From positions 521,363,184-521,427,183 of the forward strand of contig NC_057795.1 in assembly GCF_018294505.1 (NCBI RefSeq): 64,000 nt of DNA. Reading direction: 5' to 3'. The notes below the pieces were generated by a model. It was not told the origin of the DNA. It ran no database searches and saw only the letters and a list, made by a program, of their open reading frames with translations. Numbering within the stretch: the stretch's first letter is position 1; every line of letters starts with the position of its first letter. This stretch comes from Triticum aestivum (Eukaryota; Streptophyta; Magnoliopsida; Poales; Poaceae). This document shows positions 36,815-49,300 of this stretch, in pieces. A program made the translations under genes and the position numbers.

Positions 36815-37883
36815 ATGATCACCGCTCACATGCCCGCCTCCCTACCGCCGGATATGAAATCCACTCATGGAGGTCAATTGGCCGTCGTGACAGATCGTGG
36901 CCATGGACGTGAGGGGCCTGTCATGGACGGCATCGTGATAGATCATGGACTTGCGGGGCTAACCACCGGCGTCGTCGTCCATCGCATGGATCAGGATCCC
37001 CACGAGAAAGCTTTGGAGTACTTGGTGTCCGACACAGAGAACCATCGTGTCAACAAGGTGCAGTACTCCGTCGTCGATCACAAGCAGCAGCACATGCACA
37101 GCATGGACTGGAATTCCGTTACGGTAATTTTAATTTTTTTTAACCCTAGATCTGTCTTCAAGTTTAAGGTTAGAGGTTAATCATTAAACCATCAATACAT
37201 TGTTGAATTGGCATAATGGAATCTAGCTCCAAATATAATGTTGATCATCAGTATGTAATGATCATTATTTATTCAATCAATCTTTGAGAAATTAATGGTT
37301 CATCCACTCCACAATTTAATGCGTTTTGGTTTTATGCCAAAAGTCAGACATCACAAAGGTCGTGCATGTTTATTGACAATTTTTTAAAAAGTACATCATA
37401 TGATTTATGCTTTCATATGGATTTGATATTGCTTTTTTTCTCCTTAAATTTTCAAAGTTAATAAGTATTTGCTTTAAAAATAATTTATAGGCACTACAGT
37501 ATGAAACTTAGGGAATATTAGGTATTGTAAACAATGGTGCAGGTTATATCATACATAATTTAAACTTGCAGCCTTATTCTCAAGATTATGCGGACATTTC
37601 CGAAGGAGAGATGGATGCACACACTCAGAAAACCCTTGAAGAATTGTAGAATGGACAGTGCAACGTGCTTAAGCATATGGCGTATCGTTGCGCGTTCTGT
37701 GGCAAATATCTGGACCCGGCTTTTGTTAGTATTCTTGAGCACGCAGAAGGAGTTGCCAAAGGATACCAAATGAAGCATGATGTGAGGGAGAAACACAAGG
37801 TGCTATCCCAATATCTCAGGAATTTGTCGGACAAAGAGAAGGTCCGAAGAAGGCGTTATGAGAACCAGCACGCCAAAGAATAG
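36815..37883 (+). pseudogene. XS-type zinc-finger gene, one in-frame stop (third of three)
   Basis: Two exons, 36815-37123 and 37572-37883, both phase 0, with good borders (ACG|GTAATT and CTTGCAG). Exon 1 is His-rich (MITAHMPASLPPDM at the start). Exon 2 reads YADISEGEMDAHTQKTLEEL, then TAG (37647-37649), then NGQCNVLKHMAYRCAFCGK and VSILEHAEGVAKG. CxxC plus His matches the XS-associated finger, and the tail is basic (KEKVRRRRYENQHAKE). Total length would be about 206 residues. The TAG lies just before the finger. An AAG or CAG origin is likely. It lies downstream of, and in the same direction as, the paralog at 32-36 kb. Confidence 0.6.
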
Positions 37884-38433
37884 ATGAATAAACGAAACCC
37901 TAAAGAAGTTCTGGTTGGCATAAGTAGTCATTTGCGGGTTTTTTTTAAATACCAATGAATATTTTAATTATCATAGTTTTTGCAGAAATGTTACATTTAT
38001 TAAATTTAATCATAAAAATGCATACAATTCAATTATTGATTTTTTCAAATATTTGTAACCTTGCATCTAATAGTTTACCATTTTATTGTTTAACCATTAT
38101 TTTCATATATATATATACTGTGGAGTGCTTAAAATTATTCAAGATCAATTGGTGTACTGAAAGACTCATCCACATGCAATATGAACAACAGTGTATTTTT
38201 AGGGTTTATTCAAAAGAACACCTGTGGTCATGTTGATCTTTTCTGTTTGGCCAGAATTGGTAAAGTTGCCAAATATGCATCTGATCTGGCCCAACACTTT
38301 CTTCCTTTTGTGGGCCTGCACAAGTGGGAGGCAGAGAGAAAAGCGAGTGATTGCCCCAACCCCAACCCCACCCCCATTCCCAATCCCACCACACTTTGTT
38401 CTTTGCAGAGACAGAGAGGCGACGCGGAGGGCG
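37884..38433. other. intergenic, short TA repeat
   Basis: AT-rich with a (TA)6-like run at 38108-38118. From about 38350 it becomes C-rich and ends in a leader (GGCGATGGCTAGGGTTTGCC) typical of a plant gene start. Confidence 0.4.
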
Positions 38434-38665
38434 ATGGCTAGGGTTTGCCAAGCCGTCACCTTAGCCGCCCCCGTCGTCGTCAAATCGGCCGGGTCCGCGA
38501 GGCCACCCACTCCCCCCTGCTCCGGCCACGATTCTCCACTGCTTCTTCGACAGCAAGGTCTGACAATGGCACCTCTTCTCCCCAATCCTGGTTGCGCCGC
38601 CCGAAGCTCTGGTGGTGCCAGCTTCAAACAAGTCTACTCCAGCCCCATCTGGTACCACTTCGCAG
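38434..38665 (+). CDS. possible orphan first exon
   Basis: From ATG 38434 (MARVCQAVTLAAPVVVKSAG) an open frame runs 77 codons to a strong donor, CGCAG|GTAAGATT (38666). It is Ala/Pro/Ser-rich with no known domain, somewhat like a transit peptide. Its phase (1) does not join the exon at 40163, so it is not clearly the start of that gene. It may be what remains of a gene whose other exons were lost. Confidence 0.3.
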
Positions 38666-38789
38666 GTAAGATTGATCTTCCCTGCCCTTCGAATGTCGAT
38701 CTGACCTTAATTTTGTGATCTAGTAGCACCGCCCACATTAAAATCTGACACTTGCTTGTGTGCATGTTTCGGGTATTCACAGATTTACT

Positions 38790-39860
38790 GTCAACTAGTA
38801 GGTCATATTGCAACAAGTAATTTTACAGCAAGATAATCTGACAATGTACTGCATAATCATGGTTTTACTTGTTCGTATGGGTAGTAATGGGTAAACACTT
38901 TCGCGCAAGTAAGAGAAAAAGGTGGGTGTTGGCCAGCATACCTTGCTCGTCGACATAGCCTTCACTATGCTATCATCTTGCATGACAGATGCTATCAAGT
39001 AGTTTTCCCCCTGTAAAATGACCCCCACTTCTAGATATAGAAAAAGTATATTCACAGGAGCATACACAAGTTTTGGTTTGTTGGGATAGTTTGAAGACTG
39101 TGTATATGTATTTGCTGATGCTTAGTTATTAAAAACTAAAAAGGCGAGCACAGAAGCAGTCCATGAGGAAATTTGTAATGATGGAATGAGGATCAGTTAT
39201 AGTTTCAAGTATTACTCGATGGTAGTATGATGATTAGTGCATATTTTGAAGGATTTGTCAAGTATAGACTGCTCTTGATTGGTGCATGTTTTTGATGATA
39301 TGTGCACACATGTAATATTTTTGGTTGGTGCATATTTTTGCTGATTGTTGTTACTACTTACTTGAATTATGTCAGCCTATCTCCAAGAGATGGTATGGGC
39401 TTGTTGGGGTGAATGAAAAATTGCTGTGAGCTAGTAGTTCACATTGCAACAAATTCCTCACTATTGGATTTTCTGCCATTATACTTCATAATCATGATTT
39501 TACTTGTTGGTATGGGTAGTAATGAGTAAATAAATAGAAGTATACAAAAGGGTGACTATTGGTCAGCATACCTTGCTCGTTCTCATAGCCTTCACTATGC
39601 TGTCATCTTGCTTGAGAGATTCTATCATGTCCTTATTCTCACTGGAAATTGGAAAATTAACCTCCACAGCTACCTCTAAAAATGTTATGTACAGTAGAAA
39701 ATGCATTATTTGTTTTGTTGGGACAATTTAAAGACTTTATATTTATTACCTGATGGTACCACACAACAGCCCATCAGGAAATTTGCAGTTATCAAAGGCA
39801 GATCAGTTATAGTTTCACGTATTGCTCGATGAGAGCAGTCAATCATGGTTCATTTTTACA
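38790..39860. repeat. two-copy tandem duplication, ~620-bp offset
   Basis: Blocks at about 38800-39230 and 39415-39850 share TATGGGTAGTAATG, CAGCATACCTTGCTCGT, CATAGCCTTCACTATGCT and GATCAGTTATAGTTTCA in the same order. The copies are clearly diverged and non-coding; each has several indels. Confidence 0.7.
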
Positions 39861-40162
39861 TGGCTACTAATTGGTTCGTTACCAAGTTTTCTTGTCCAGC
39901 TCACAAAATTGTAACCTTGAAATATCCTAATTGGTTATATCTGCCCAATGATTATGAGTCTAACCACTAGTCTTGACTAGTCATGCGAATAGCTGTCGAC
40001 TAGCTCTTTTGTGTAGATGTTTATACATGAACTACGTACTTAGCGAGAAGTATGCGAAAAGATTACTCACATTGTATATGGTGCTAACAAGTCCTAATGG
40101 AAGACAGATTTCATATATCAATAACTAACATTTGTTCATTGCAATGCATGCAACATGTTTGA

Positions 40163-41330
40163 ATGACAAGGGAAACCATCCTCATCAGCAGTGAAGAGAG
40201 TGATCACCGGACCACCTCAGATGATGCTTCAGATGGCACTTCACGTGGGAGTGACGGCTATAGCGCTGATGACGACACCTCTAGCGACTATGACACTGAT
40301 GATAGTTCTGATGGAGATGGAGATGTGGACCACGATCCTATCTTGGCACTACGGAGTAAAGTTCTATATGGCTGGTCAAATATTAAATGAACCGTGAAAT
40401 ATCGAAAGTTGATGTTTGAGTGACACTTGATTACCAGACATTACTCTGTTTGGGTTAGATGACCTTCCAAATCAACATTTACTGAACTAGAGCTTACATA
40501 GAGGAGTGTTTAGTTGTTAGTTTAAATAAATCAAATATTCAATTTGCCCATGTTTCTACGAGATATTGCTGGGTGGATGTGATTGGGTTATCTATGTCCT
40601 TCATTTATTGATCATTGGAGTAGGCATTGATCATTAACCCAGTGCTGATGTTCTAGATCTTACGTATGAAATTCTTTACTACTCTGTCATCTTAATTTTT
40701 TTTGATACAGGTCCGAGATACCTTGTGAGAAAAGGAACTTTCAAGGATCGCATCTTCTACGGCAACCATGTATCGCTAAACAAGGATCGGTGGGACAGTC
40801 TCAAATCCATAGTAAAGCAGTGCCAACCTCCCATACCATACTATGTCAGCACCGTCACTCGCTTGGCAGTCATCAGAGGGAAGAGCAAGATGGTAAACAC
40901 TTGGACTTTTCTTTTTGCAAATCATACTTCACTAGTGAAAATGCCATCATGTAGAGACAGAGAGGAGGACGGGCATGGTTGTGCAAATCATGCTTACTTT
41001 TTTTTGTGCAAATCATACTTAATTTTTTATGTAACATTATTTATTTCCCTGTGCAATCAGTGCTTCTCAAAGGATTACATTCATGCCTACCTCAAAGATT
41101 ATCTGCGAAAGCCCATGGTTGTGCGTGTCACCAACGGACATTTTGAAGGTAATAAAAAGGTCTTGTTCAAGATGGGCAACAAGGACCGGCGTGCGATCAT
41201 GATGAAGAACTGGAGAGAAGTCGTTGAGGGTGCTAGAATGAAATAAGATCAAATGGCTATCGTCAGGTTCATGGAAAGGAGTGGAGGTGGGCTTAGGGTG
41301 AACATGGTTAGTGGCATGAGGATTCGTTAG
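40163..41330 (+). pseudogene. C-terminal part of a B3-like (REM) gene with early stop
   Basis: Exons 40163-40355, 40711-40892 and 41061 onward, phases consistent. Exon 1 is an acidic linker (ISSEESD, then Ser/Asp-rich). Exon 2 ends QPPIPYYVSTVTRLAV, the strand that precedes the last B3 domain in grass REM proteins. Exon 3 is the B3 domain (CFSKDYIHAYL, RVTNGHFEGNKKVLFKM, NWREVVEGARMK). It stops at TAA (41244-41246), but the frame continues as DQMAIVRFMERSGGG to TAG at 41328-41330, the missing final B3 strands. So a stop probably truncates the domain by 27 residues. I see no N-terminal B3 domain upstream; the gene is a fragment or starts in unrecognised exons. Confidence 0.55.
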
Positions 41331-41879
41331 ATCGCCCATGGAAGTAGTTTGACGCTAGTTTTATAATATGTATGTACTAGCCAGTTGGTAGTATCAGCTT
41401 TTGGGTCCAGTAAGTGCAACTTAGTAGTAATTGGTACTTGGTAGTAACTTGTACTTTGGTGGTATAACTTTTGGGTCCGACTGGGTATGAAGATCGTCTA
41501 GTAAGTGGAACTTGGCAGTACTTGGTGGTACCCTATGTGGCGTAATGTACTTGCTATGCAAGTCTATATATATAACGCACCCTAGTACCCTCCTTAATAT
41601 AATTACCTTTATGGACTCTAATTATATTTCCTTTTTTGCCACAGTGATGCTAGTATTTTTAGAATCAAATCTAACCGGGTTTCAAATGGATTGGAGACTA
41701 CTTTCATTTTTGAACGAGGTTTTTGTGTTGGCTAGTACGAGTTATTTTGAAAATGCGGTTTGTATGTGTGTCGCACAAAAAAATGCAATGCAAAACAAAA
41801 ACTTGCGGGTCGAAATGCAATGCAAAAAATGATGTTTCTATTACTTTCGAAATGGCATGGCATGCTATTTTCAAAAACA
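41331..41879. other. 3' flank of the B3-like gene
   Basis: The ACTTGGTAGTA-type word recurs several times at 41400-41530. Otherwise AT-rich with no gene seen. Confidence 0.35.
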
Positions 41880-42315
41880 GAGCAAACCAGCATGTTTTTT
41901 TAATTTGAAAAACAGTATACTAAAAAACATGCTATCTTTTAAAAAGCATAATTAAAAAAATGTTGCTTTCAAAATCAGCACGCTGCTTTCAAAACAGCAT
42001 ATTTTAAAAAGCATGTAATTTTTGAAATCAGCATGCTATTTTAAAAACAGCATTATATTTTTAAAAACAATGTTATATTTTTAGAATGAGGCTGTTATTT
42101 TGAAATCAGCATGCTATTTTTTAAAATATCATATTCAAAAGAACATGATTTTTTTTAAATCAGCATGCTATTTTTGAAATCAGCATGCTATTTTAAAAGT
42201 AGCATATTGAAAAGAGCAAGCTATTTTTAAAATAAGCATGCTATTTTTAAAATTAGCATGATATTTTCGAAAACAGCATGCTATTTTAAAAGTAGCATAG
42301 TGAAAAGAGCATTAT
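41880..42315. repeat. minisatellite built on the palindrome AGCATGCT
   Basis: More than ten imperfect units of AGCATGCTATTTTNAAAA, in a few higher-order blocks (TTTTAAAAGTAGCATA occurs about 90 bp apart near 42190 and 42282). Each unit couples an 8-bp palindrome with an A/T tract. The array ends exactly where the LTR of element 1 begins, so the retrotransposon probably inserted into it. Confidence 0.65.
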
Positions 42316-43233
42316 TGTCGGTGTACTAGAGTAGGGGTACCCTAGTATCCCGAACTTGTGCACGGGCAGTTGCAGCACCCCGCGGCAAGGCTTGCCGGGT
42401 GACCGCCAAGATCCCCCGTGGTTCCTGTGGAGCCATTCAAGAACAAAATATTCAAGCCAAGGAGACAAGGCCCCGGCAAGAGGAGCTTGCCGGGAAGGCC
42501 AACCAAGGCATCTCAAGGAACTTGCCGCGACGCGCCACGTGTCCCGGCAAGGCCCGGTGAGCGACAAGCTTCCGGACGCGACAAGACAACGACCGCGGCA
42601 AGGCGCTTGCCGCGGCAAAGCTACCACCCTGTACCCGCGCTCCAGCACATCCACCAACGTGTCGCCCTGGGGCCTTTCCGGGCGCGCGTGGCAAGAGGCT
42701 GTGCAGCCAGCGGTGCGCGGTGGCAAGCGGCGCTGACAAGATTGCCATCGTGGCGAGCGGTGGCGTCCCTGACGGTCCCTTTTTGCACTATTTGGGCGAC
42801 GTAGACGGGCCTTTAATGCCTTTGTCCCCTGCCGTCAGGGTTAGGTATGATACACTGTACAGGTAGTTGTACCAACCCCAATCCCTTTTCCATTTTTACC
42901 CTTGTCTATGTTGCCACCTGTCGGTGACCCCTTTAGCATATAAAAGGAGGCCCATGCGCAACATAGAAGGGAGGGGGAAGGCAGAAAAACACTCACGCTC
43001 GGTCTCGTTAGCAGCTAGTGTGTACTGTAGCACTCAGCGCTCCCGAGCAAGAACTCAATACACTCAGACATGCAGTAGTAGGAGTATTATCTCTCCGGAA
43101 AGCTCCGAAGCTGGGTAAACCGCTCGTGTGCTTCGCCTCGATCTGCTCTTCGTGCGATCTCCGCCCCCCGCCGAACCGAAAGGGGCCCGGCCCGCCGGTC
43201 CCCATAGGTGTTCGTGGATCAGCGTCCCCGACA
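42316..43233 (+). repeat. 5' LTR of element 1
   Basis: 918 bp from TGTCGG to CCGACA (perfect 6-base inverse ends). A TATA box lies at 42939-42945 (TATAAAA). GGCAAG and CTTGCC recur many times in 42380-42720. Confidence 0.8.
42939..42945 (+). promoter_or_regulatory. TATA box in the LTR of element 1
   Basis: GCATATAAAAGGAGGCCC lies about 290 bases before the LTR end, the normal place of an LTR promoter. The transcript would start near 42970. Confidence 0.6.
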
Positions 43234-43235
43234 TC

Positions 43236-43256
43236 TTTGGCGCGCCAGGTAGGGGG
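43236..43256 (+). other. primer-binding-site region of element 1
   Basis: Two to three bases after the LTR comes TTGGCGCGCCAGGTAGGGGG, the standard position for tRNA priming in plant Gypsy elements. The tRNA was not identified. Confidence 0.55.
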
Positions 43257-43320
43257 CGTTGAGGTTGTGTGCACCTGATCCGGTGTTCACACGAGCTAGA
43301 TCTTCATATTCTTCATCGAC

Positions 43321-46300
43321 ATGCCACCGAAGAAGAAGGCTTCGGCAGCAGATGTTCCGTCCACGTCGATCCCACCACCACCGGAGCAAACGGGTGGTGG
43401 GGTAGACGCCGGCGGAAGAACGGACATCGACGAGGGAGCTCACGGTGCTGCCAGGTCCAAGGACAAGGCTGCGCAGACCTCGGTGTCCGTACATGCACCG
43501 CGCCCATCTCAGGAGGCGCAGGACCGACCGCGTCATGGTATTCGTAGGGCCATACGTTCGTTGAACCAAGATCGAGCTGCTGGATCTCGGGGTGCCCAAG
43601 ACCAGCATGCACGCCAACATGCTGGCACGAGCGAGGCACGGTCGCCTGGACGGGATACTTCTCCTTCTAACATAGTTAGAAGTCCGAGCATATCCCGCTC
43701 CTCGCACCGTTCGCCACTACCGTCCACCACTCCAACAGAAGCTTTGGCGTGAGCTCAACTGCTCCTGGATTACCCTCCAACGGCAGACAAGATCGATGAA
43801 TGGAGGGCCACCATTCAGAGTCTCATCGGCTTCGCCAACGGTGACACTCCGCGGCAGCCGAGTACATCGCTGCCGCGGCAGGACTGCCAGGCACGAGCCG
43901 GTGGCAACGAAACCGGTGGGGGTGCGACCACCATGCACTCTCCACCCTGAAGGCCAAGATCGCCGACTCACCGGATCCACCTCGACAACGACTCCACCGC
44001 ATCATCAGATCAATGAGCTCGTCGCGATCAGCGCCAAGTTCTTCACGAACGACAACAAGAAGACGCTCGAACTCGCATCGAGCGCCGAAGAGAAGCGCGG
44101 CGTCAATCGTACCAGCGCGCCGGGCCCTCTGTCGACATGCATGCACCAGGGGAACCAGGCGACTTGCCGTACGCGGTAGGTTGCCCTGCGTTCACTCGTG
44201 AGTTGCGGCAAGTCCAGTGGCCCAGCATGAAGAATTTCAAGCCAGACGTACTAGAGAAGTACGACGGCAAGTCACATCCGTCGGAATTCCTCAGCATCTA
44301 CACCATCGCGGTGCAAGCTGCCGGGGGGCGGGACGACAAGATCCTGGCCAACTACTTCCCGCTGGTGCTTAAGCCCAATGTCAGATCCTGGCTCATGCAC
44401 TTGCCAAACAACTCCATATTCTCCTGGGCAGACCTATGCCATTAGTTTGTCGGTGCCTTTACAGGCGGCCACAAGCCTCCTGGCCAAGAGAGAGACCTTC
44501 ATCTGCTCGCCCAGAAGGAAGGAGAGCCCCTGCGCAAGTACATTCAGAGATTCAGCCGCGTACAGCACAACATCCCAGATGTCCACCCTGCCGTGGTAAT
44601 CAGCGCGTTCCATCAGAACGTGCGAAACCGCAGGATGCGGGAGGAGATGGCGATGTGCAAGATCAGAGACGTCAGTGAGCTATATGCCCTGGCCGACAAG
44701 TGTGCGCGTGCTGAGGAAGGGAGGAAACTCCCCGGAGAGAATACAGAAGCAGGAGGATCTGATGGTGAGGGGGTTGCCCCGGCAAGGAAAAACCGACGGC
44801 GGAACAATAGGAAGAAGAAAGGCAAAGATGTGCTGGTCGTTGAGCAGTCCGGCAACGGAGGTGGTGCCAAGAAAGCCAAGGCTGGTAGCTCCGGCGAGGG
44901 GATTGCCGCAGGCACCAACTACCAGGCTGTGGCGGTCGCCAACAAGCAGGGCGGCACCAACAAGCAGTACTACAAGATCCACCGCACCAAGGGCCATGAC
45001 CTCCAGAGCTGCAAGAAGGTCGAGCAGCTTGTCGAGCAGCAAAAGGCTGAATACGAGCGGCACGACAAGGAGAAGGCCCAGGAAGGTGCTGGGGGAGCCG
45101 GCAAGAAACACCCTGGCCGAGGAGGACACCGCGGCAAGGCCAAGCAGCGGCAAGGAGATAGACCTCCCCGCGGCCGCGACAAGGATGAAGATGACGACGA
45201 CGATGAAGATATGGATGACGACGAGACCGATGAGCAGGAGTTCCAGAAAGCCACAGAGGTCCTGTGCGTTGATGGCGGTGCTTCTCTGCATACTTCACAC
45301 CGCCAGCTCAAGCAGTGGGTGCGGGAAGTCAATGCGGCAGAACCACCCGTCGAGTCACGCAAGCCTCTGAAATGGTCCAGCACACCTATCATCTTTGATA
45401 TTGAGGACCACCCTGATCGCATAACTAGAGTCGGGTGCTTGCCGATGTTGGTTTCACCAACTATCCGCAACCTCAAGGTCACTAAGATGTTAGTTGACGG
45501 CGGGGCCGGCTTGAACCTGATCTCCTCCGCGGTACTCCAGAAACTCCAGATCCCTGATGGCGAGCTCGAAGAGACCGGCACATTCTAAGGAATCAATCCA
45601 GGAAGGAGCAAGCCGAAGGGAAAGATTATGTTGCTGGTGACATTTGGCAGCGAGTTGAACTTCAGGCCCGAGAGGGTCACTTTTGACGTTGCTGACTTTC
45701 CATTGCCTTACAATGGGATACTCGGCCGTCCAGCACTCGCCAAATTCATGGCAGCCTCTCACTATGCATACAACATACTGAAGATGCCAGGCCCGATAAG
45801 TGTTATCTCTGTCCCTGGCGACAAGAAGGATGCCCTTATCTGCGCCGACAAGATCTACCGGGAAGCAGCAGCCGCAACAGATCACAAGTCATTTGCCGCT
45901 GAAGCTCCCGGCGCGAAGAAGAAGACCAAGTCCGGCAAGAGTTCTGATGCCCACTCCGGCAAGCGCACCTCTTCGGAGTGCTGCGCTACCGTCGAGGACG
46001 CACCATCGAGCTCCACCGGCAAGTGTAAGAAGACAATGGCAGCTCCACCAGAGACCAAGAAGGTGTCCGCCAAGGAGGATGGCACTGGTGGTACCTTCAC
46101 CATCAGTGCCACTCTCGACCCTAAATAGGAAAGCGCGCTCGTTGCTTTCCTGTGGGTGAACATTGACTTATTTGCATGGCAACCATCTAACATCCCCGGT
46201 GTTCCCAGGAAAGTAATCGAGCACCATCTTGCCGTCTGTCCTCATGCGCGGCCCGTCAAGCAGAAAGTGAGGAAGCAGGCAGTGGAGCACCAAGAATTCA

Positions 46301-49300
46301 TCACAGAAGAAATCAAGAAATTGGAAGCAGCAGGCCTTGTCAGAGGAGTGCTCCATCCTACGTGGTTGGCCAACCCTGTAGTCGTGCGCAAGGCAAATGG
46401 GAAATGGGGGCTTTGTATCGACTTTACCGATGTCAATAAAGCTTGTCCCAAAGACCCATTTCCCTTGCCGCGCATCAACCAGATCGTTGACTCCACGGCC
46501 GGATGTGACTTGCTTTCATTCCTTGACGCATACTCAGGATACCATCAGATCTTCATGGCAGAAGAGGATGAGGAGAAGACCGCATTCATCACCCCATGTG
46601 GCACATACTGTTTCGTACGGATGCCTTTCGGTTTAAAGAATGCTGGTTCAACATTTGCAAGGGTAGTCCATCACGCTTTTGAGCCGCAAATGCACAGAAA
46701 TGAGGAAGCCTACATGGATGACATAGTGGTCAAGAGCAAGGACAAGGCGACTCTGATTCAAGATTTAGACGAAACCTTTGCAAATCTGCGCAAGATCAAC
46801 CTCAAGCTTAACCCCGAGAAGTATGTGTTTGGAGTCCCCTCCGGCAAGCTTCTCGGGTTCTTCGTGTCTCAGTGGGGAATTGAGGCCAATCCCAACAAGA
46901 TCAAGGCCATTGAGCAGATTGAAGCACCAAAGCGCGTCAAGGATGTATGAAGACTTGCCGGTTGCATAGCTACTCTCAGCAGGTTTATCTCTAGGTCTGC
47001 TGAGCGCGCCCTGCCATTTTTCAAAATATTGAAAAAGGCAGGTCCAATGAAATGGACTCCGGAAGTGGAGGCGGCACTGCAGGACTTAAAGAGATACCTG
47101 TCCTCCACTCCAACACTTGTCGCACCTAAGCCACAAGAGAAGTTGCTGCTATATATAGCGGCAACCAATCAAGTGGTTAGTGCTGCGTTAGTAGCGGAGA
47201 GGGAGGCGGACGATGAGCCATCAACCATGGCAGATGCATCCAGCGACAAGCAGGGGACTTCACCGGCAAGATCTGGTCCCGACAAAAATGGATCTGCGCA
47301 GGCGCGAGAGAAGATGCAGAAAAGAATGGTGCAGCGCCCAGTTTACTTTGTCAGTTCCCTTCTGCAGGGGGCTAGGTCAAGGTACTCTGGTGTGCAGAAA
47401 TTGCTTTTCGGCCTTCTCATGGCCTCGAGAAAGCTGCGCCATTACTTCCAAGCACATGAGATCACGGTCGTCACTCGTTTTCCACTGAAGAGGATACTGC
47501 AAAATCCAGAAGCAACAGGCAGGATTGTCGAGTGGGCACTAGAACTGTCAAGCTTTGGCCTCAAGTTCGAGAGCACTTCAACTATCCAAAGCAGAGCATT
47601 GGCAGAGTTCATAGCAGAATGGACGCCAACACAAGATGAAGAAATTCCAGAAACGAGCATCCCCGTCAAGGAAGCAAGCAAGGAGTGGCTGATGTACTTT
47701 GATGGTGCCTTGTCACTGCAAGGCGCCGGTGCGGGCGTGCTACTTGTTGCACCCACCGGAGTGCACCTCAAGTACGTAGTCCAGATGCACTTTCCCAAGG
47801 AGCAAGCAACGAACAATACCGCAGAGTATGAAGGTTTGCTTGCCGGTCTCAGGATCGCAGCAGACCTTGGGATCAAGAAGCTCATTGTCAGGGGTGACTC
47901 ACAGCTTGTCGTCCGCCAAGTGAACAAGAATTATCAGAGTCCGTTGATGGAAGCTTACGTTGATGAAGTAAGAAAGCTAGAAGAGCACTTTGACGGCCTA
48001 CAGATGGAACATGTCCCAAGAGCTCAGAACGACATTACTGATGGCCTGTCGAAGTGCGCCACACTTAAGTTACCTGTGGAACCAGGGATCTTTGCGCTCA
48101 GACTGACTCGACCATCTGTAACGCCATCAACTGGACAGAGCAAGAAGAGGAAGTTGGTTTCTGGTGACTATTTTCCGGCAGAGTTCCCCGAAGCTGCCGC
48201 CAAGAAGGTCCCCAAGATCAACACCAAGGGTGCTGAGTAGCAGTCTGCTCCGGCAAGCCTTAGGGTTTGTTCCGTTGAAGCAGACGCTCCCGACAAGTTT
48301 TGCTCCGGCAAGCTTGCCGGGGAACGTCAAGCTCCGGCTGAGCCGCAGGTTCTCGCCGTAGAAGCGGATGTTCCCTCAGCAGCAGATGTGCCTTTAGTCC
48401 TTGTTATCGAGCCGCAAGCTCCAGCATGGGCACAGCAGATTGCCCGTTTCCTTCAGACAGGAGAACTTCCCGAAGAGCAAGAAGAAGCGGAAAAAGTAGC
48501 CCGGCAGTCAAGTATGTACCAGTTTGTTGACAACACACTGTACAGAAGAAGACTCAACGGCATGAAATTGAAGTGTATTCACCGGGAAGACAGACAAAAG
48601 CTGTTGGCAGAGATACATGGAGGCATATGTGGTCACCACATTGGCGCAAGAGCACTTGCCTGCAAAGCATTCCGGCAAGGTTTCTTTTGGCCGACAGCCC
48701 TCCAGGATGCAACTGCACAAGTAACCAAGTGTGAAGCATGCCAGTTCCATTCCAAGCAGATACACCAGCCAGCTCAAGCTCTCCAGACGATCCCTTTATC
48801 CTGGCCATTTTCGGTCTGGGGGCTCAACATCCTCGGCCCCTTTCCCCGAGCTGTCGGGGGCTTTGAGTACTTGTACGTTGCAATCGACAAGTTCACAAAG
48901 TGGCCAGAAGTGGAACTAGTGAGGAAGGTGACAGCACAGTCAGCAGTCAAGTTCTTCAGGTTGATTGTTTGCCACTTCGGGATCCCTAACAGGATCATCA
49001 CCGACAATGGCACGCAATTCACGAGCCGCACCTTCATGCAGTACGTCCAAGATCTTGGCGCCAAGGTCTGCTTCGCTTCTGTTGCTCATCCAATAAGTAA
49101 CGGTCAAGCGGAGAGGGCGAATGCTGAAGTGCTGCACGGGCTCAAGACCAGAACTTTCGACAGGCTGCGCAAGTGCGGAAAGAACTGGATTGAGGAGCTG
49201 CCAGTGGTTCTTTGGTCGGTCAGGACGACGCCAAATCGAGCCACTGGCCAGACACCTTTCGCTCTAGTCTATGGAGCAGAGGCAGTTCTCCCCACGGAAC

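Noticed and set aside
44672..45581. Three ~200-codon minus-strand frames
   Set aside because: Shadows of the low-complexity Gag region of element 1 (Lys/Glu/Asp-rich on the sense strand).
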